The notes below the pieces were generated by a model, which saw only the letters and a list, made by a program, of their open reading frames with translations, had not been told where the DNA came from and ran no database searches. Positions 1-8,090 of a stretch of DNA of 64,000 nucleotides are shown piece after piece (within the stretch, counting starts at the first letter, position 1; each line of letters opens with the position of its first letter). The translations under genes and the position numbers were made by a program. Source of the stretch: Candidatus Devosia phytovorans (GTDB taxonomy: Bacteria > Pseudomonadota > Alphaproteobacteria > Rhizobiales > Devosiaceae); NCBI GenBank assembly GCA_029202405.1, contig CP119312.1:1245001-1309000 (forward strand). Reading direction: 5' to 3'.

Positions 1-119
1 ACGGCCAGCGCCGCGAGCAGGGCGCCGACGGCCACCAGATCATAGCGCCAGCGCCCCCAGACAAAGGCCACCATCATGAGGCCGATGATGGAGAAGGCGA
101 GGATCTGGGGAAGTGTCAT
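1..119 (-). CDS. SLC13-family (dicarboxylate/Na+ symporter type) permease, N-terminal fragment
   Basis: Only the first 39 codons are inside the window; the gene runs off the left edge. The visible protein starts MTLPQILAFSIIGLMMVAF and continues with a WGRWRYDLVAV stretch, then another hydrophobic run. This helix, short Arg/Tyr/Asp loop, helix pattern is typical of the start of SLC13/DASS permeases with TrkA-C domains. The ATG complement is at 117-119. Family assignment rests on a short N-terminus, so it is tentative; that it is a membrane protein is clear. Confidence 0.55.
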   Translation of the reverse strand, partial: MTLPQILAFSIIGLMMVAFVWGRWRYDLVAVGALLAALA

Positions 120-677
120 GGTAACTCCGGGAGGCGCAGCCTAACGAAGAACAGCGCCAAGCCGATCCGGCAAGAGTGGAAATTATTGTGGCGATGGGAT
201 TTTGCGGGGAACTAGCTACAGCGGGAGCCGGTGACCGAACTGATGCCGGAAGCACTGACCAAGCTGTTTGTCGCCTCGATCCAAGAGATGCTGAACGTTT
301 GGGTCAGATGTTAAGGTTGCTTTGACATCGCGCTAGCCGTCCTGAACAGGCTTGGCTGGCTGGCTGGCTCGCAATCGGTTCGATGCCATCTGCTCTGATC
401 AGGTCGAGCACTTTGGGGAGCAATACTCAATTCCCCTTTTGAGGCGGAATCCATAATGGGAATGAAGATCTATCTCACTGGTATTTCCTGCCTCCACTGC
501 GGCAGAAGCAATGACTATTTTCGGCGGGCGGTAGCAATTGTTCCTTACGGGTTCGCGTGAACGGCGCAGTGTGAAATAGGTTCACGCATTGGCGAAAAAG
601 ATAGATTGATGAAATCCGAAACTTGATCGTTAGGGGCCCGTAGCTGCTTGAGAACGCAGCAAATGGAGACTTCGATC
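120..677. other. Gene-poor intergenic region
   Basis: About 560 bases between the leftward permease gene and the rightward ferritin-like gene. I see no convincing coding sequence. A 34-codon reading frame at 456-560 contains a CLHC motif but lacks a well-spaced ribosome binding site. Promoters for the two divergent flanking genes presumably lie here, but I could not pick a clear -35/-10 pair. Confidence 0.5.
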
Positions 678-1334
678 ATGAACGTGTCGTCCCGCCTGTC
701 ACGGCGCAACCTGCTGAAGTGGACCGGCGCTGCCGGGACCATTGCAGTTGCCGGTTCTCTCCTCCCCAATTTTGGCATTTCAGCAGCTCTGGGTGCTGAG
801 CTGGGTGATGGTGATATCGGTGTACTCAACTACGCCTATGCACTCGAACAGCTTGAAGCAGCGTTCTATACCCAGGTACTCGATACGCCTTTCGGTGAGA
901 TGCAGGTGAACGATCAACGCATCCTCACCCAGATCCGCGACCATGAAATCGCCCATCGAGATTTCCTGAAAAAGGCCTTGGGCGGCAATGCCATCCCTGG
1001 CCTTGAGGTTGACTTCTCAGCCGTCGACTTCTCCAGCCGCCGCAGCGTTTTGACCACGGCCGACGTATTCGAGAACCTCGGCGTTGCTGCCTACAATGGC
1101 GCCGGCCAGCTCATTTCCAACCCGGACTATCTGGTCGCTGCCGGTTCGATCGTATCGATTGAGGCCCGCCATGCGGCGGCGATTGCCGATTTGCTCAAGC
1201 CCTTCAGCGCCGAAGCTGCCGGGCGCGGCAACGTCGACCACCAGGGCCTCGACGGTGCCCTGCTGCCGTCAGAGGTCCTCAAGGCCGCCGCGCCATTCAT
1301 CGCGACGCCCGTCACCGCTGCAACCCTGCCATAA
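678..1334 (+). CDS. Tat-exported ferritin-like domain protein (Ferritin_2 type), copy 1
   Basis: A 218-residue protein of the ferritin-like (Ferritin_2, desiccation-associated) family. The N-terminus carries a twin-arginine signal (SRRNLLK followed by a hydrophobic stretch ending near ALGAE), so the mature domain should act outside the cytoplasm. The helical core shows the expected carboxylate/His motifs: LEQLEAAFY, DHEIAHRDF and IEARHAAAI. These are consistent with a four-helix bundle di-metal site, though the true metal and reaction are unknown for most of this family. The start at 678 was chosen because GGAGAC lies 7 bases upstream; an in-frame ATG at 663 would overlap that site. A paralogue follows after 12 bases, so the two are probably co-transcribed. 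Confidence 0.85.
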   Translation: MNVSSRLSRRNLLKWTGAAGTIAVAGSLLPNFGISAALGAELGDGDIGVLNYAYALEQLEAAFYTQVLDTPFGEMQVNDQRILTQIRDHEIAHRDFLKKALGGNAIPGLEVDFSAVDFSSRRSVLTTADVFENLGVAAYNGAGQLISNPDYLVAAGSIVSIEARHAAAIADLLKPFSAEAAGRGNVDHQGLDGALLPSEVLKAAAPFIATPVTAATLP

Positions 1335-1346
1335 GGAGAGACGATC

Positions 1347-2003
1347 ATGACACAACAAGAGACCATTCTCTCCGCCATCGAGCCGGAACTGGCCGACACT
1401 ATCGTTCAGGGTCGCCGCGACGTCTTCACCAAATACGCCAAGGCCGCCGGCATCATGACCAGCGCCCCGCTGGTGCTGGCGCTGGCCTCCAACCAGGCCT
1501 TTGGTCAGTCCATGCCGCAGGTCATCGTCGACACGCTCAACTTCGCACTGACGCTGGAATATCTCGAAGCTGCTTTCTATAATCAGGGCAACAAGTCCGG
1601 TGTCATACCCTCCGAGTATCGCACGGTGTTCCGCACGATCGGTCAACACGAAAACGCGCACGTCAAGCTGCTCAAGGGCGTTCTGGGTTCGGCGGCTGTG
1701 GCTGCACCTGGCGTCGACTTCACCGCTGGCGGCAAATACGCTGATGTATGGGAAAACTTCGATACCTTCCTTACCCTCAGCCAGACTTTCGAGGACCTGG
1801 GCGTAGCTGCCTATAAGGGCCAGGCCGGCAATCTGATGGGTTCGCGTGAGGTTCTGACAGTCGCCCTGCAGATTCACTCGGTTGAGGCGCGCCACGCATC
1901 TGAAGTTCGCCGCATCGGCCTCAAATTTGGCTGGGACGGCGGGTTCGACAAGCCCATGAGCAAGAGTGCTGTGCTGGCAGCAGCAACGCCCTTCCTCGCC
2001 TAG
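1347..2003 (+). CDS. Ferritin-like domain protein (Ferritin_2 type), copy 2
   Basis: A 218-residue paralogue of the preceding gene, with the same helix motifs (LEYLEAAFYNQ, QHENAHVKLL, VEARHASEVRR) in the same order. It has a longer N-terminal leader. GRRDVFTKYAK followed by a hydrophobic stretch ending near AFGQS looks like a second twin-arginine signal placed about 22 residues in. A GGAGAG site precedes the ATG. The shared length and motif spacing indicate an old tandem duplication with substantial divergence. Two terminator-like hairpins follow, so this looks like the end of a two-gene operon. The physiological role (metal storage, oxidation protection or dryness tolerance) cannot be decided from sequence. 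Confidence 0.85.
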   Translation: MTQQETILSAIEPELADTIVQGRRDVFTKYAKAAGIMTSAPLVLALASNQAFGQSMPQVIVDTLNFALTLEYLEAAFYNQGNKSGVIPSEYRTVFRTIGQHENAHVKLLKGVLGSAAVAAPGVDFTAGGKYADVWENFDTFLTLSQTFEDLGVAAYKGQAGNLMGSREVLTVALQIHSVEARHASEVRRIGLKFGWDGGFDKPMSKSAVLAAATPFLA

Positions 2004-2010
2004 TCGGACA

Positions 2011-2032
2011 AGAGCGGTCTTTCGACCGCTCT
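2011..2032 (+). terminator. Hairpin after the ferritin-like pair
   Basis: A perfect 9-base stem (AGAGCGGTC / GACCGCTCT) closes a TTTC loop 7 bases after the stop codon. It lacks a strong U tract, so it may act together with the next hairpin. Confidence 0.6.
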
Positions 2033-2050
2033 ATCGGTATCAAATGAAAA

Positions 2051-2080
2051 GCCCGGAACGTTTTCACGTTCCGGGCAAGT
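2051..2080. terminator. Bidirectional Rho-independent terminator
   Basis: An 11-base stem (GCCCGGAACGT at 2051-2061, ACGTTCCGGGC at 2066-2076) has an A-rich run on its left and AAGTTTT on its right. It can therefore stop transcription from both the ferritin-like operon and the leftward acetyltransferase unit. Confidence 0.75.
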
Positions 2081-2285
2081 TTTGTGCAGATGGGGCGATC
2101 TGCAGGTTTTTACGGATGCCTTGAGCATCCCGGCACGCATAACGGGCCAGGTCTTCCCTAGGTTGCGGCGTCATGCGGCCAAGGTTGTGGGTTGTTGCGA
2201 GGATGGCGTCTTTATCCGAAATGGGTTCAGTATCGGCCAAGCGAAGCCACCGTTGAATACGTCCCCCGGGAAGAGAATTTGTCAT
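2064..2285 (-). CDS. Possible small hypothetical protein downstream of the acetyltransferase
   Basis: A 73-codon frame on the minus strand, 28 bases after the acetyltransferase gene, encoding MTNSLPGGRIQRWLRLADTE and a basic tail. I recognise no family. Its 3' end runs into the bidirectional terminator hairpin, which is odd for a real gene, and no good ribosome binding site precedes the ATG. It could equally be untranslated 3' sequence or the remnant of a longer gene. Confidence 0.25.
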   Translation of the reverse strand: MTNSLPGGRIQRWLRLADTEPISDKDAILATTHNLGRMTPQPREDLARYACRDAQGIRKNLQIAPSAQNLPGT

Positions 2286-2313
2286 CAGAAGCGGGCGCCT
2301 CAGTTTCACCAGG

Positions 2314-2874
2314 CTACGGCTGCAATCGCTTGGCAAGCCAGATGTCGGGCTTGCCCAATCCATTTGCGTCAGGGATGAAGCCGACGACGGTGAAACCGCA
2401 CTTTTTGTAGAAGGCAAGCGGGTGCTTCCGGTCGGGGAGTGGCGCGAGATTGCGAAGCATGGACGCCGTGTCGGAATAGAGGTCTGCGGCGAAAGCGGTG
2501 GTGCCGCCGAAATCGTCATCGCTGCCAAGGTATAGGGCGAGCACGCTGGCGGCGCGCGCCTTGTCTTCGACGGCCCAGATCAAACGCCTGCCAATGCCCT
2601 GTCCCTGATATCGCGGCGCGACGACCAGCGGGTGAAGCTCCCAGGCATGAGAATAGCTGGCAATGGCGCCTGTCCAGCCACAGACAACATCGTTCTCGAT
2701 CGCAGCGAGGCCGGTCCACTCCGGGTTGGCAAGGAGGCTGTTGATCTCGTCGTGGGCCTCACTGATGGTTTTCCAGGCGGACGGGACGTGACAAAGCGCT
2801 GCAACAAGCGTTTCGGCAGCGGTTTCGTGCTGAGAAAGGCTTAGGTCGGAAAATGGAACGATCCTGATCGTCAT
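2314..2874 (-). CDS. GNAT acetyltransferase of the aminoglycoside 6'-N-acetyltransferase (AAC(6')-I) type
   Basis: A 186-residue acetyltransferase. The central WELHPLVVAPRYQGQGIGRRL contains the acetyl-CoA pyrophosphate-binding loop (QGQGIG). The remainder follows the diagnostic AAC(6')-I layout: YLGSDDDFGGTT, a DLYSDT segment, HPLAFYKKCGF, then a C-terminal block IPDANGLGKPDIWLAKRL. The ELHPLVV and PDANG...KPDIW(M/L)(A/W)K motifs are shared with chromosomal AAC(6') enzymes, so aminoglycoside acetylation is plausible. Chromosomal relatives in soil bacteria may have other amine substrates. It stands as a leftward single gene next to the AraC regulator, which has its own direction-matched promoter region. 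Confidence 0.8.
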   Translation of the reverse strand: MTIRIVPFSDLSLSQHETAAETLVAALCHVPSAWKTISEAHDEINSLLANPEWTGLAAIENDVVCGWTGAIASYSHAWELHPLVVAPRYQGQGIGRRLIWAVEDKARAASVLALYLGSDDDFGGTTAFAADLYSDTASMLRNLAPLPDRKHPLAFYKKCGFTVVGFIPDANGLGKPDIWLAKRLQP

Positions 2875-2997
2875 GGTCGGCTCCAGCGTTCAAATGATCA
2901 GTGGTATGGCGGATTTCCAAGCCTTGATTGCGTTGGCCTTCGGGCATCACGTCAGATGGCGCCCTTGCGGATTAGTCAATGCCTCCGGACGGTCGGG

Positions 2998-3855
2998 TCA
3001 GGCCGCGAAGGCCTTGCGGTAAGCGCGTGGCGTCGTGCCTTTCAGCGTCTTGAACTGGCGGTTGAAATTGGCCAGCGAGTCATAGCCGACCGCGCCTGCG
3101 ATCTGGCCAATGGGCATGGTGTCGGAGGAGAGCAGGGCGCAGGCGCGACCGATGCGCAGGCGGATCAGATATTGGCTGACGGTCTGGCGGGTGTGGCGCA
3201 GGAAGGTGCGATGCAGGCCCGATGGGCTGAGCGCGGCAATATTGGCCAATTCGGCAATGGCAACCGGGCCTGAAAAATTGGCGTGGATATGGTCGAGCAC
3301 ACGGTCGATGCGGCCGCGGTTGGTCGAGGCCGGCGCTAGCTCGGGTGCCGTGGCCGAGAGCACGCTGGAATGGCGGTCGCCGGCAAGGGTGCTGAGGATA
3401 GAAACAAGGCCGAGGAAGCGTTCGACGGGCGGCAGGGTGAAGAGCTGTTCAACGGCTGGACGGACAGCGCTGGCGGCAGCGTCGGAGAATTTGATGCCAT
3501 TGGCGGCGCGAGCCAGCAGGATTGCCACCGGCCGCAGTTCGGCATTGGCGGTCAGACGCTCGGCCCATTCAGGCAGGAACCACATGACGAGGGCGTTATG
3601 CGGGCGGGAGGCGTCGGGTCGGTCAAGCGAATGCCAGGTGTGGGGCAGGTAGGGACCGATCAGGACGAGGTCGCCAGGCTCGTAGCGGCCGATGTGATCG
3701 CCGATGAAGCGCTGGCCGGACGAGTTCAGCGTGAGGGTCAGCTCAAACTCGGGGTGGTGGTGCCAATGGAACGGAATGCCGTCGTCGAGCTGGCGGTCGA
3801 GCGTGGCCCAGGAGGCGTCATCGTCTGGCGTCAGGTGCTCGAGATAGGACTTCAT
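2998..3855 (-). CDS. AraC-family transcriptional regulator with cupin sensor domain
   Basis: A 285-residue regulator. The N-terminal half has a cupin-like fold signature (FHWHHHPEFELTL, then YEPGDLVLIGPYLPHTWHS). The C-terminal 100 residues form two helix-turn-helix units ending in IAGAVGYDSLANFNRQFKTLKG, the AraC family signature. The ATG at 3853-3855 (MKSYLEH) was chosen over a longer upstream frame because the preceding residues are low-complexity and reach into the divergent gene's promoter. It is divergently transcribed from a PhyH-type dioxygenase gene 132 bases away, so it probably controls that gene in response to a small ligand bound by the cupin domain. Confidence 0.88.
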   Translation of the reverse strand: MKSYLEHLTPDDDASWATLDRQLDDGIPFHWHHHPEFELTLTLNSSGQRFIGDHIGRYEPGDLVLIGPYLPHTWHSLDRPDASRPHNALVMWFLPEWAERLTANAELRPVAILLARAANGIKFSDAAASAVRPAVEQLFTLPPVERFLGLVSILSTLAGDRHSSVLSATAPELAPASTNRGRIDRVLDHIHANFSGPVAIAELANIAALSPSGLHRTFLRHTRQTVSQYLIRLRIGRACALLSSDTMPIGQIAGAVGYDSLANFNRQFKTLKGTTPRAYRKAFAA

Positions 3856-3987
3856 ATGGCGATCCAATCGATCTCTACGCCAGAATAGTATCAATAATTG
3901 CTGGCGCGCGGCAAGAAGCGCGCCGGCCTTTGCGCTAGCCTCATTTCCATCAGCAGGCCCCATAGGGGAAAATCATGGGAGAGAGAC

Positions 3988-4926
3988 ATGCAGCCAGCCA
4001 CGAAACGCGACAGCCATCCGACCACACAGGTGGTGACCACCCAGCTCAAGGATATCGTCAAGACTTTGCCGCTGCGGGTGCTGAGCCCGGAAGACTGGGA
4101 GCATTGGGTAACCAGAGGCTATGTGATTGTGCGTGGTGCGGTACCGCCGGAAAATGTGGAGCGGCTCAAGGGCTTGCTCTGGGAATTTGACGAAAAGAAT
4201 CCGGCTGATCCGAGCACCTGGTATGCGCCGCAGCGGCGCGACCACAAGATGAAGGAGCTCAACGGCACAGGCATGGTGGAGATCTACAACCACCAGTATC
4301 TGTGGGACAATCGGATGGAGCCCCGCGTCTATGACGCCTTTGTCGATATCTGGGATATCGAGGAATTGTGGACCAGCATCGACCGGGCCAATCTCAATGT
4401 GCCCAAGAAGGTGCATGGCAATCCCAATGGCTTCATCCACTGGGACAGCGATACTTCGCTCGATCCGCTGCCGATCGGCGTCCAGGGCGTGTTGAGCCTG
4501 GTCAAGCAGGATGGCGATGTCGGCGGGTTCCAGTGCATTCCCGAGCTGTTTTACGACTTCGACAATTGGGTGAAGACGCAGCCGGCGGATCGCGACCCGA
4601 TGCATCCCGATACCACCGGGCTCAAGATCACCAATATCGAGATGGAGCCGGGCGACCTGATGATCTTCAACACGCTGCTGGCGCATGGCGTCCGGCCGAA
4701 CCATTCCGCGGACCGGGTGCGGATGGTACAGTATATTTCCATGTATCCGGCGGACGAGGCCAATGTGGCCGAGCGGACGGAGCGGATCCGGCTATGGCGC
4801 GAACTCGACCATCCGCAGCGCGACGCTTTTCCAGGCGATCCGCGTGACTGGGAGAAGAAGCATGCCAAGACGGCGGAGCTGACCGAGCTTGGCGAGAAGC
4901 TGCTGGGTCTCAAGAGCTGGGGCTAG
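3988..4926 (+). CDS. Phytanoyl-CoA dioxygenase (PhyH) family Fe(II)/2-oxoglutarate oxygenase
   Basis: A 312-residue member of the PhyH oxygenase family. The metal triad is visible as H151-x-D153 (FIHWDSD) and H233 (LLAHGVRPN). The following Arg residues (DRVRMVQY, about residues 243-245) are placed to hold 2-oxoglutarate. The start at 3988 follows GGGAGAGAGAC; a longer frame from 3898 is less likely. Substrate is unknown. The gene is divergent from an AraC regulator and ends 18 bases from the convergent cysW, so a link with sulfur or sulfonate metabolism is possible but is only an inference from position. Confidence 0.85.
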   Translation: MQPATKRDSHPTTQVVTTQLKDIVKTLPLRVLSPEDWEHWVTRGYVIVRGAVPPENVERLKGLLWEFDEKNPADPSTWYAPQRRDHKMKELNGTGMVEIYNHQYLWDNRMEPRVYDAFVDIWDIEELWTSIDRANLNVPKKVHGNPNGFIHWDSDTSLDPLPIGVQGVLSLVKQDGDVGGFQCIPELFYDFDNWVKTQPADRDPMHPDTTGLKITNIEMEPGDLMIFNTLLAHGVRPNHSADRVRMVQYISMYPADEANVAERTERIRLWRELDHPQRDAFPGDPRDWEKKHAKTAELTELGEKLLGLKSWG

Positions 4927-4944
4927 GGTCCTGTGGGCGGCTGG

Positions 4945-5760
4945 TCAGCGCCAGCCGCCCCTGGATTCCAGCGTGGATTTCAGCACCAGGGTGAGCACGG
5001 CCATCAGGGCGAGCGTGGATGCGGCGGCAAAGGAGCCGGTGACGTTGAAATCGTTGAAGAGCTGGCTGATCTGCAGGGGCAGGGTGTTGGTCTGGCCGCG
5101 GATGGAGCCGGAGACGACGGAGACTGCGCCGAATTCGCCCATGACGCGGGCATTGGTGAGGATGGCGCCATAAAGGATCGCCCAGCGGATATTGGGCAGG
5201 GTGACGTGGAAGAACATCTGCCAGCCATTGGCGCCGAGCGATAGGGCCGCTTCCTCGTCTTCGGTGCCCTGCTGCTGCATCAGCGGGATCAGTTCGCGGG
5301 CAACGAAGGGTGCGGTGACGAAGAGGCTGACAAGGAATATCGCCCAGACGGTGAACATGAGCTGGATGCCGGCGCCCTGCAGCGCTGGGCCAATCAGGCC
5401 CTGGCCGCCGTAGAGGAAGAGATAGACCGTACCGGCGACGATCGGACTGACGGCGGCGGGCAGTTCGATCAGGGTGATCAGCACCTGGCGGCCGGGGAAG
5501 CGAAAGCGGGTGACCAGCCAGGCGATGCAGATGCCGACCACGATGTTGATCGGGACGACGACCACGGAGGTCAAGACCGTGAGGCCGATGGCGTGGAGCG
5601 TGGTGGGTTCAAGGATATTGGCAAGATAGGTGCCGACGCCCTCGCGCAGGGCGAAGGTGAAGATCACGGCCAGTGGCACGACGAGCAGGAGTGCCGCGAA
5701 AAGGAAGGCGAGGGCGATGAGGGTGATTTCGGCCCGGGAGCGGGCGGCGGCCGTGGTCAT
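4945..5760 (-). CDS. cysW: Sulfate/thiosulfate ABC transporter inner-membrane permease CysW
   Basis: A 271-residue permease with six predicted membrane segments. The EAA loop typical of ABC importers (EEAALSLGANGWQMFFHVTLP) lies around residues 168-188, followed by MGEFGAVSVVSGSIRGQT, a characteristic CysW stretch. It pairs with CysT to form the membrane channel of a sulfate/thiosulfate importer. Its start codon overlaps the cysT stop by one base, so translation is coupled. The operon ends here: the usual ATPase gene cysA does not follow, and the next gene is convergent. Confidence 0.92.
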   Translation of the reverse strand: MTTAAARSRAEITLIALAFLFAALLLVVPLAVIFTFALREGVGTYLANILEPTTLHAIGLTVLTSVVVVPINIVVGICIAWLVTRFRFPGRQVLITLIELPAAVSPIVAGTVYLFLYGGQGLIGPALQGAGIQLMFTVWAIFLVSLFVTAPFVARELIPLMQQQGTEDEEAALSLGANGWQMFFHVTLPNIRWAILYGAILTNARVMGEFGAVSVVSGSIRGQTNTLPLQISQLFNDFNVTGSFAAASTLALMAVLTLVLKSTLESRGGWR

Positions 5761-6611
5761 CAGCGGCTCCTGTCAGCGTAGCGGACCTGCCAGGCTTGCA
5801 GGGCATTGGTCAGCAGCAGGGTGATGAAGGCGGCCAGCAACAAGACGAAGGCGAGGGCGGCGGCGCCTTCGTAGTTGTATTCATCGAGGCGGATGAAGAT
5901 CAGCAGCGAAACGATTTCGGTGAGGCCGGGCAGGTTGCCGGCGATGAAGACCACCGCGCCGAATTCGCCCAGCGAACGGGCAAAAGAGAGCACGCAGCCA
6001 GCCATGAAGGCGGGGAGGATGGTCGGCCAGATGACGCGGGCAAAGGTCTGCCATGCGGTTGCGCCAAGGGTCTGTGCAGCTTCCTCGAGTTCGCCCTGCA
6101 TTTCCTCGAGCACGGGCTGGACGGTGCGGACGACGAAGGGAATGGAGGTGAAGGTCATGGCGACGATGATGCCGGCCTGGGTGTAGTTGACCTTTAAGCC
6201 ATTGGGCTCAAGCAGTTGGCCATACCAGCCGGTGGGGGCAAAGAGCGTGACCAGCACCAGGCCGGCAACGGCGGTGGGCAGAGCGAAGGGCAGGTCGACG
6301 AGAGCGTCGAGAATTCGCTTGCCGGGGAAGCTGTAGCGCGTCAGCACCCAGGCAAGCAGCAGGCCGAGGGCGCCGTTGAAGATGGTGGCGACGAGGGCCG
6401 AGCTGAAGGTGATGCGATAGGCGGCCAGCGAGCGGTTGGAGGCGACGATGCGCCAGAATTCTTCAAAGCCCATGCCGCCGACCTTAAGCAGCATGGCCAG
6501 CAGCGGCAGGGCGATGATGACCGTGAGATAGAGCATGGAGACGCCCAGCGTCAGCCCGAAGCCGGGCAGCAGGTGTTTGCCGGGTTTTTTCGCCATTGAA
6601 GCCAGTCTCAT
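5760..6611 (-). CDS. cysT: Sulfate/thiosulfate ABC transporter permease CysT (CysU)
   Basis: A 283-residue permease with about six membrane segments and the EAA loop LEEAAQTLGATAWQTFARV. This is followed by FARSLGEFGAVVFIAGN, the pattern of CysT/CysU. It is the partner of CysW in the sulfate channel. The first ATG is at 6609-6611; a second in-frame ATG (MAKKPGK) at 6594-6596 is equally possible because neither has a strong ribosome binding site. A mirror-image repeat element sits immediately upstream, between this gene and the binding-protein gene. Confidence 0.9.
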   Translation of the reverse strand: MRLASMAKKPGKHLLPGFGLTLGVSMLYLTVIIALPLLAMLLKVGGMGFEEFWRIVASNRSLAAYRITFSSALVATIFNGALGLLLAWVLTRYSFPGKRILDALVDLPFALPTAVAGLVLVTLFAPTGWYGQLLEPNGLKVNYTQAGIIVAMTFTSIPFVVRTVQPVLEEMQGELEEAAQTLGATAWQTFARVIWPTILPAFMAGCVLSFARSLGEFGAVVFIAGNLPGLTEIVSLLIFIRLDEYNYEGAAALAFVLLLAAFITLLLTNALQAWQVRYADRSR

Positions 6612-6616
6612 GCAAT

Positions 6617-6683
6617 GTCATTCCCGCGAAAGCGGGAATCCCCCCTTTTCGGCAAGGGAGATTCCCGCTTTCGCGGGAATGAC
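6617..6683. repeat. REP/BIME-like inverted repeat between the binding-protein gene and cysT
   Basis: Two 24-base arms (6617-6640 and 6660-6683) are perfect reverse complements separated by 19 bases. Each arm also contains its own small palindrome (TTCCCGC-GAAA-GCGGGAA). This nested arrangement is that of paired REP-like elements. In the transcript it would form either two small hairpins or one long one, which could tune expression between the binding protein and the permeases. Confidence 0.85.
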
Positions 6684-6730
6684 GTGTTGGAAAGCCGCCT
6701 CCCTAGTCAGGGGAGGCGCAAGTTTGGGTC

Positions 6731-7714
6731 CTACTGATTGAGGAAAACCTTGTCGAGCAGGCCGCCGTCGGCGAAGTGTTCTTCGGCGACCTTGTCCCAG
6801 CCGCCGAAGGCGTCTTCGACGGTCACAAGGCGGATGTCCTGGAAGGTCTCGGCGTGGGCGGCGAGAACGGTTTCGTCATAGGGGCGGTGGAAGTTGGCGG
6901 CAGCCACTTCCTGGCCTTCCGGGGTGAAGAGGAAATCGAGATAGGCCTTGGCGATGTCGCGGCTGCCGCGGGCATCGACGACCTTGTCGACCACGGCCAC
7001 CGGGAATTCGGAGAGGAAGCTGACCGAGGGGATGACGCCGTCATAGAGGTCTTCGCCGAGCTGCTTCTGCACGCCGAGCACTTCGGCCTCGAAGGTCACC
7101 AGCACGTCGCCAAGCTGGCGCTCGGTGAAGGCGGTAGTGGCGGCGCGGCCGCCAGTCTCGAAGACCGGCACGTTGTTCAGCAGGCGGGTCAGGAAGTCCT
7201 CGATCTGGGCTTCGTCGCCGGCATATTCCTCGACCGCCCAGGCGCGGGCAGCAAGATAGGTGTAGCGGCCGTTGCCCGAGGTCTTGGGGTTGGGAATGAT
7301 GACCTGAACGCCTTCTTCAGCCAGATCGCCCCAGTCGCTGATGCCCTTGGGATTGCCCTCGCGGACGAGGAAGGCCGGGAAGGAATAGAAGGGCGCGGCA
7401 TTGTTGGGGAAGTCGGATGCCCAGTCGTCGGAGACGAAGCCGCCATCAACGAGGCGGGCGATGTCCGTCACCTGGTTGAAGGTCACGACGTCGGCGGCGA
7501 GGCCTTCCAGCACGGCGCGGGCCTGGGCCGAGGAGCCGGCATGGGACTGGTTGATGGTGATGGTCGCGCCGCTTTCGGCATAGGCGGCGTTTTCGGCCTC
7601 GAAAAGCTCGCGGGCGATGTCATAGGAGGCGTTGAGGATGTCGGTGGGCTGGGCGAAGACAGGGCTGGTGCCGAGAGCAACGGCGGCAATGGCGGTGACG
7701 AAAAGCTTGTTCAT
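6731..7714 (-). CDS. Periplasmic sulfate-binding protein of the sulfate ABC transporter
   Basis: A 327-residue sulfate/thiosulfate-binding protein. A Sec signal peptide (MNKLFVTAIAAVALGTSPVFA) is followed by ILNASYDIARELF, the start of mature CysP/Sbp proteins. Typical segments follow: INQSHAGSSAQARAVLEGL, VIIPNPKTSGNGRY and VTFEAEVLG. The ATG at 7712-7714 was chosen because it begins exactly at the signal peptide; the open frame extends much further upstream without protein-like sequence. It delivers sulfate to CysT/CysW. The family does not let me choose between Sbp and CysP, so no symbol is given. Confidence 0.92.
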   Translation of the reverse strand: MNKLFVTAIAAVALGTSPVFAQPTDILNASYDIARELFEAENAAYAESGATITINQSHAGSSAQARAVLEGLAADVVTFNQVTDIARLVDGGFVSDDWASDFPNNAAPFYSFPAFLVREGNPKGISDWGDLAEEGVQVIIPNPKTSGNGRYTYLAARAWAVEEYAGDEAQIEDFLTRLLNNVPVFETGGRAATTAFTERQLGDVLVTFEAEVLGVQKQLGEDLYDGVIPSVSFLSEFPVAVVDKVVDARGSRDIAKAYLDFLFTPEGQEVAAANFHRPYDETVLAAHAETFQDIRLVTVEDAFGGWDKVAEEHFADGGLLDKVFLNQ

Positions 7715-7887
7715 TATGACGCTGCAATCCAACGGGTGATGAGGTTGGCGTCGAAATGAGGGCAGGTTGGTGCCGCGGTAAAGCGCCAAAGCGCTGTTCC
7801 GGATGAGTAATTTACGCTGGGGCAGGGTGAGGCAATGGCGTTGCGCCGGAGGGCAGGGCTGAGGGATTTTGTTTCGGGCGCTGGTGG

Positions 7888-8013
7888 CACGCCCTCGTGG
7901 TTCGAGGCTCGCGAAAAACTCGCACCTCACCATGAGGGCTACTGGTAACTCGATGCATCAACAGCCCTCATGGTGAGGTGGGAGCGCAGCGACCCTCGAA
8001 CCACGAGGGCGTG
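7888..8013. repeat. Two-part mirror-image intergenic repeat (BIME-like)
   Basis: The element has an outer pair of 20-base arms (7888-7907 and 7994-8013) and an inner pair of 18-base arms (7923-7940 and 7963-7980), all perfect reverse complements. The inner arms contain the short palindrome CCTCACCATGAGG. It lies between the sulfate-binding-protein gene and the end of rimO in a 376-base space with no gene. This looks like a multicopy intergenic repeat of the REP/BIME type rather than a simple terminator. Confidence 0.85.
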
Positions 8014-8090
8014 GCGTGATCCCAAAAGCAAAAGGCGCCGCTTGCGCGACGCCTTGCAAAATTGAGTACGGAAAACCAGCCAAGCCGTTC

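Noticed and set aside
217..312. Possible tail of a decayed gene (frame reading EPVTELMPEALTKLF)
   Set aside because: Too short and without a recognisable family to call a pseudogene.
456..560. 34-codon frame with a CLHC motif in the left intergenic region
   Set aside because: The nearest GAGG is 11 bases from the ATG, there is no recognisable domain, and length alone is within chance.
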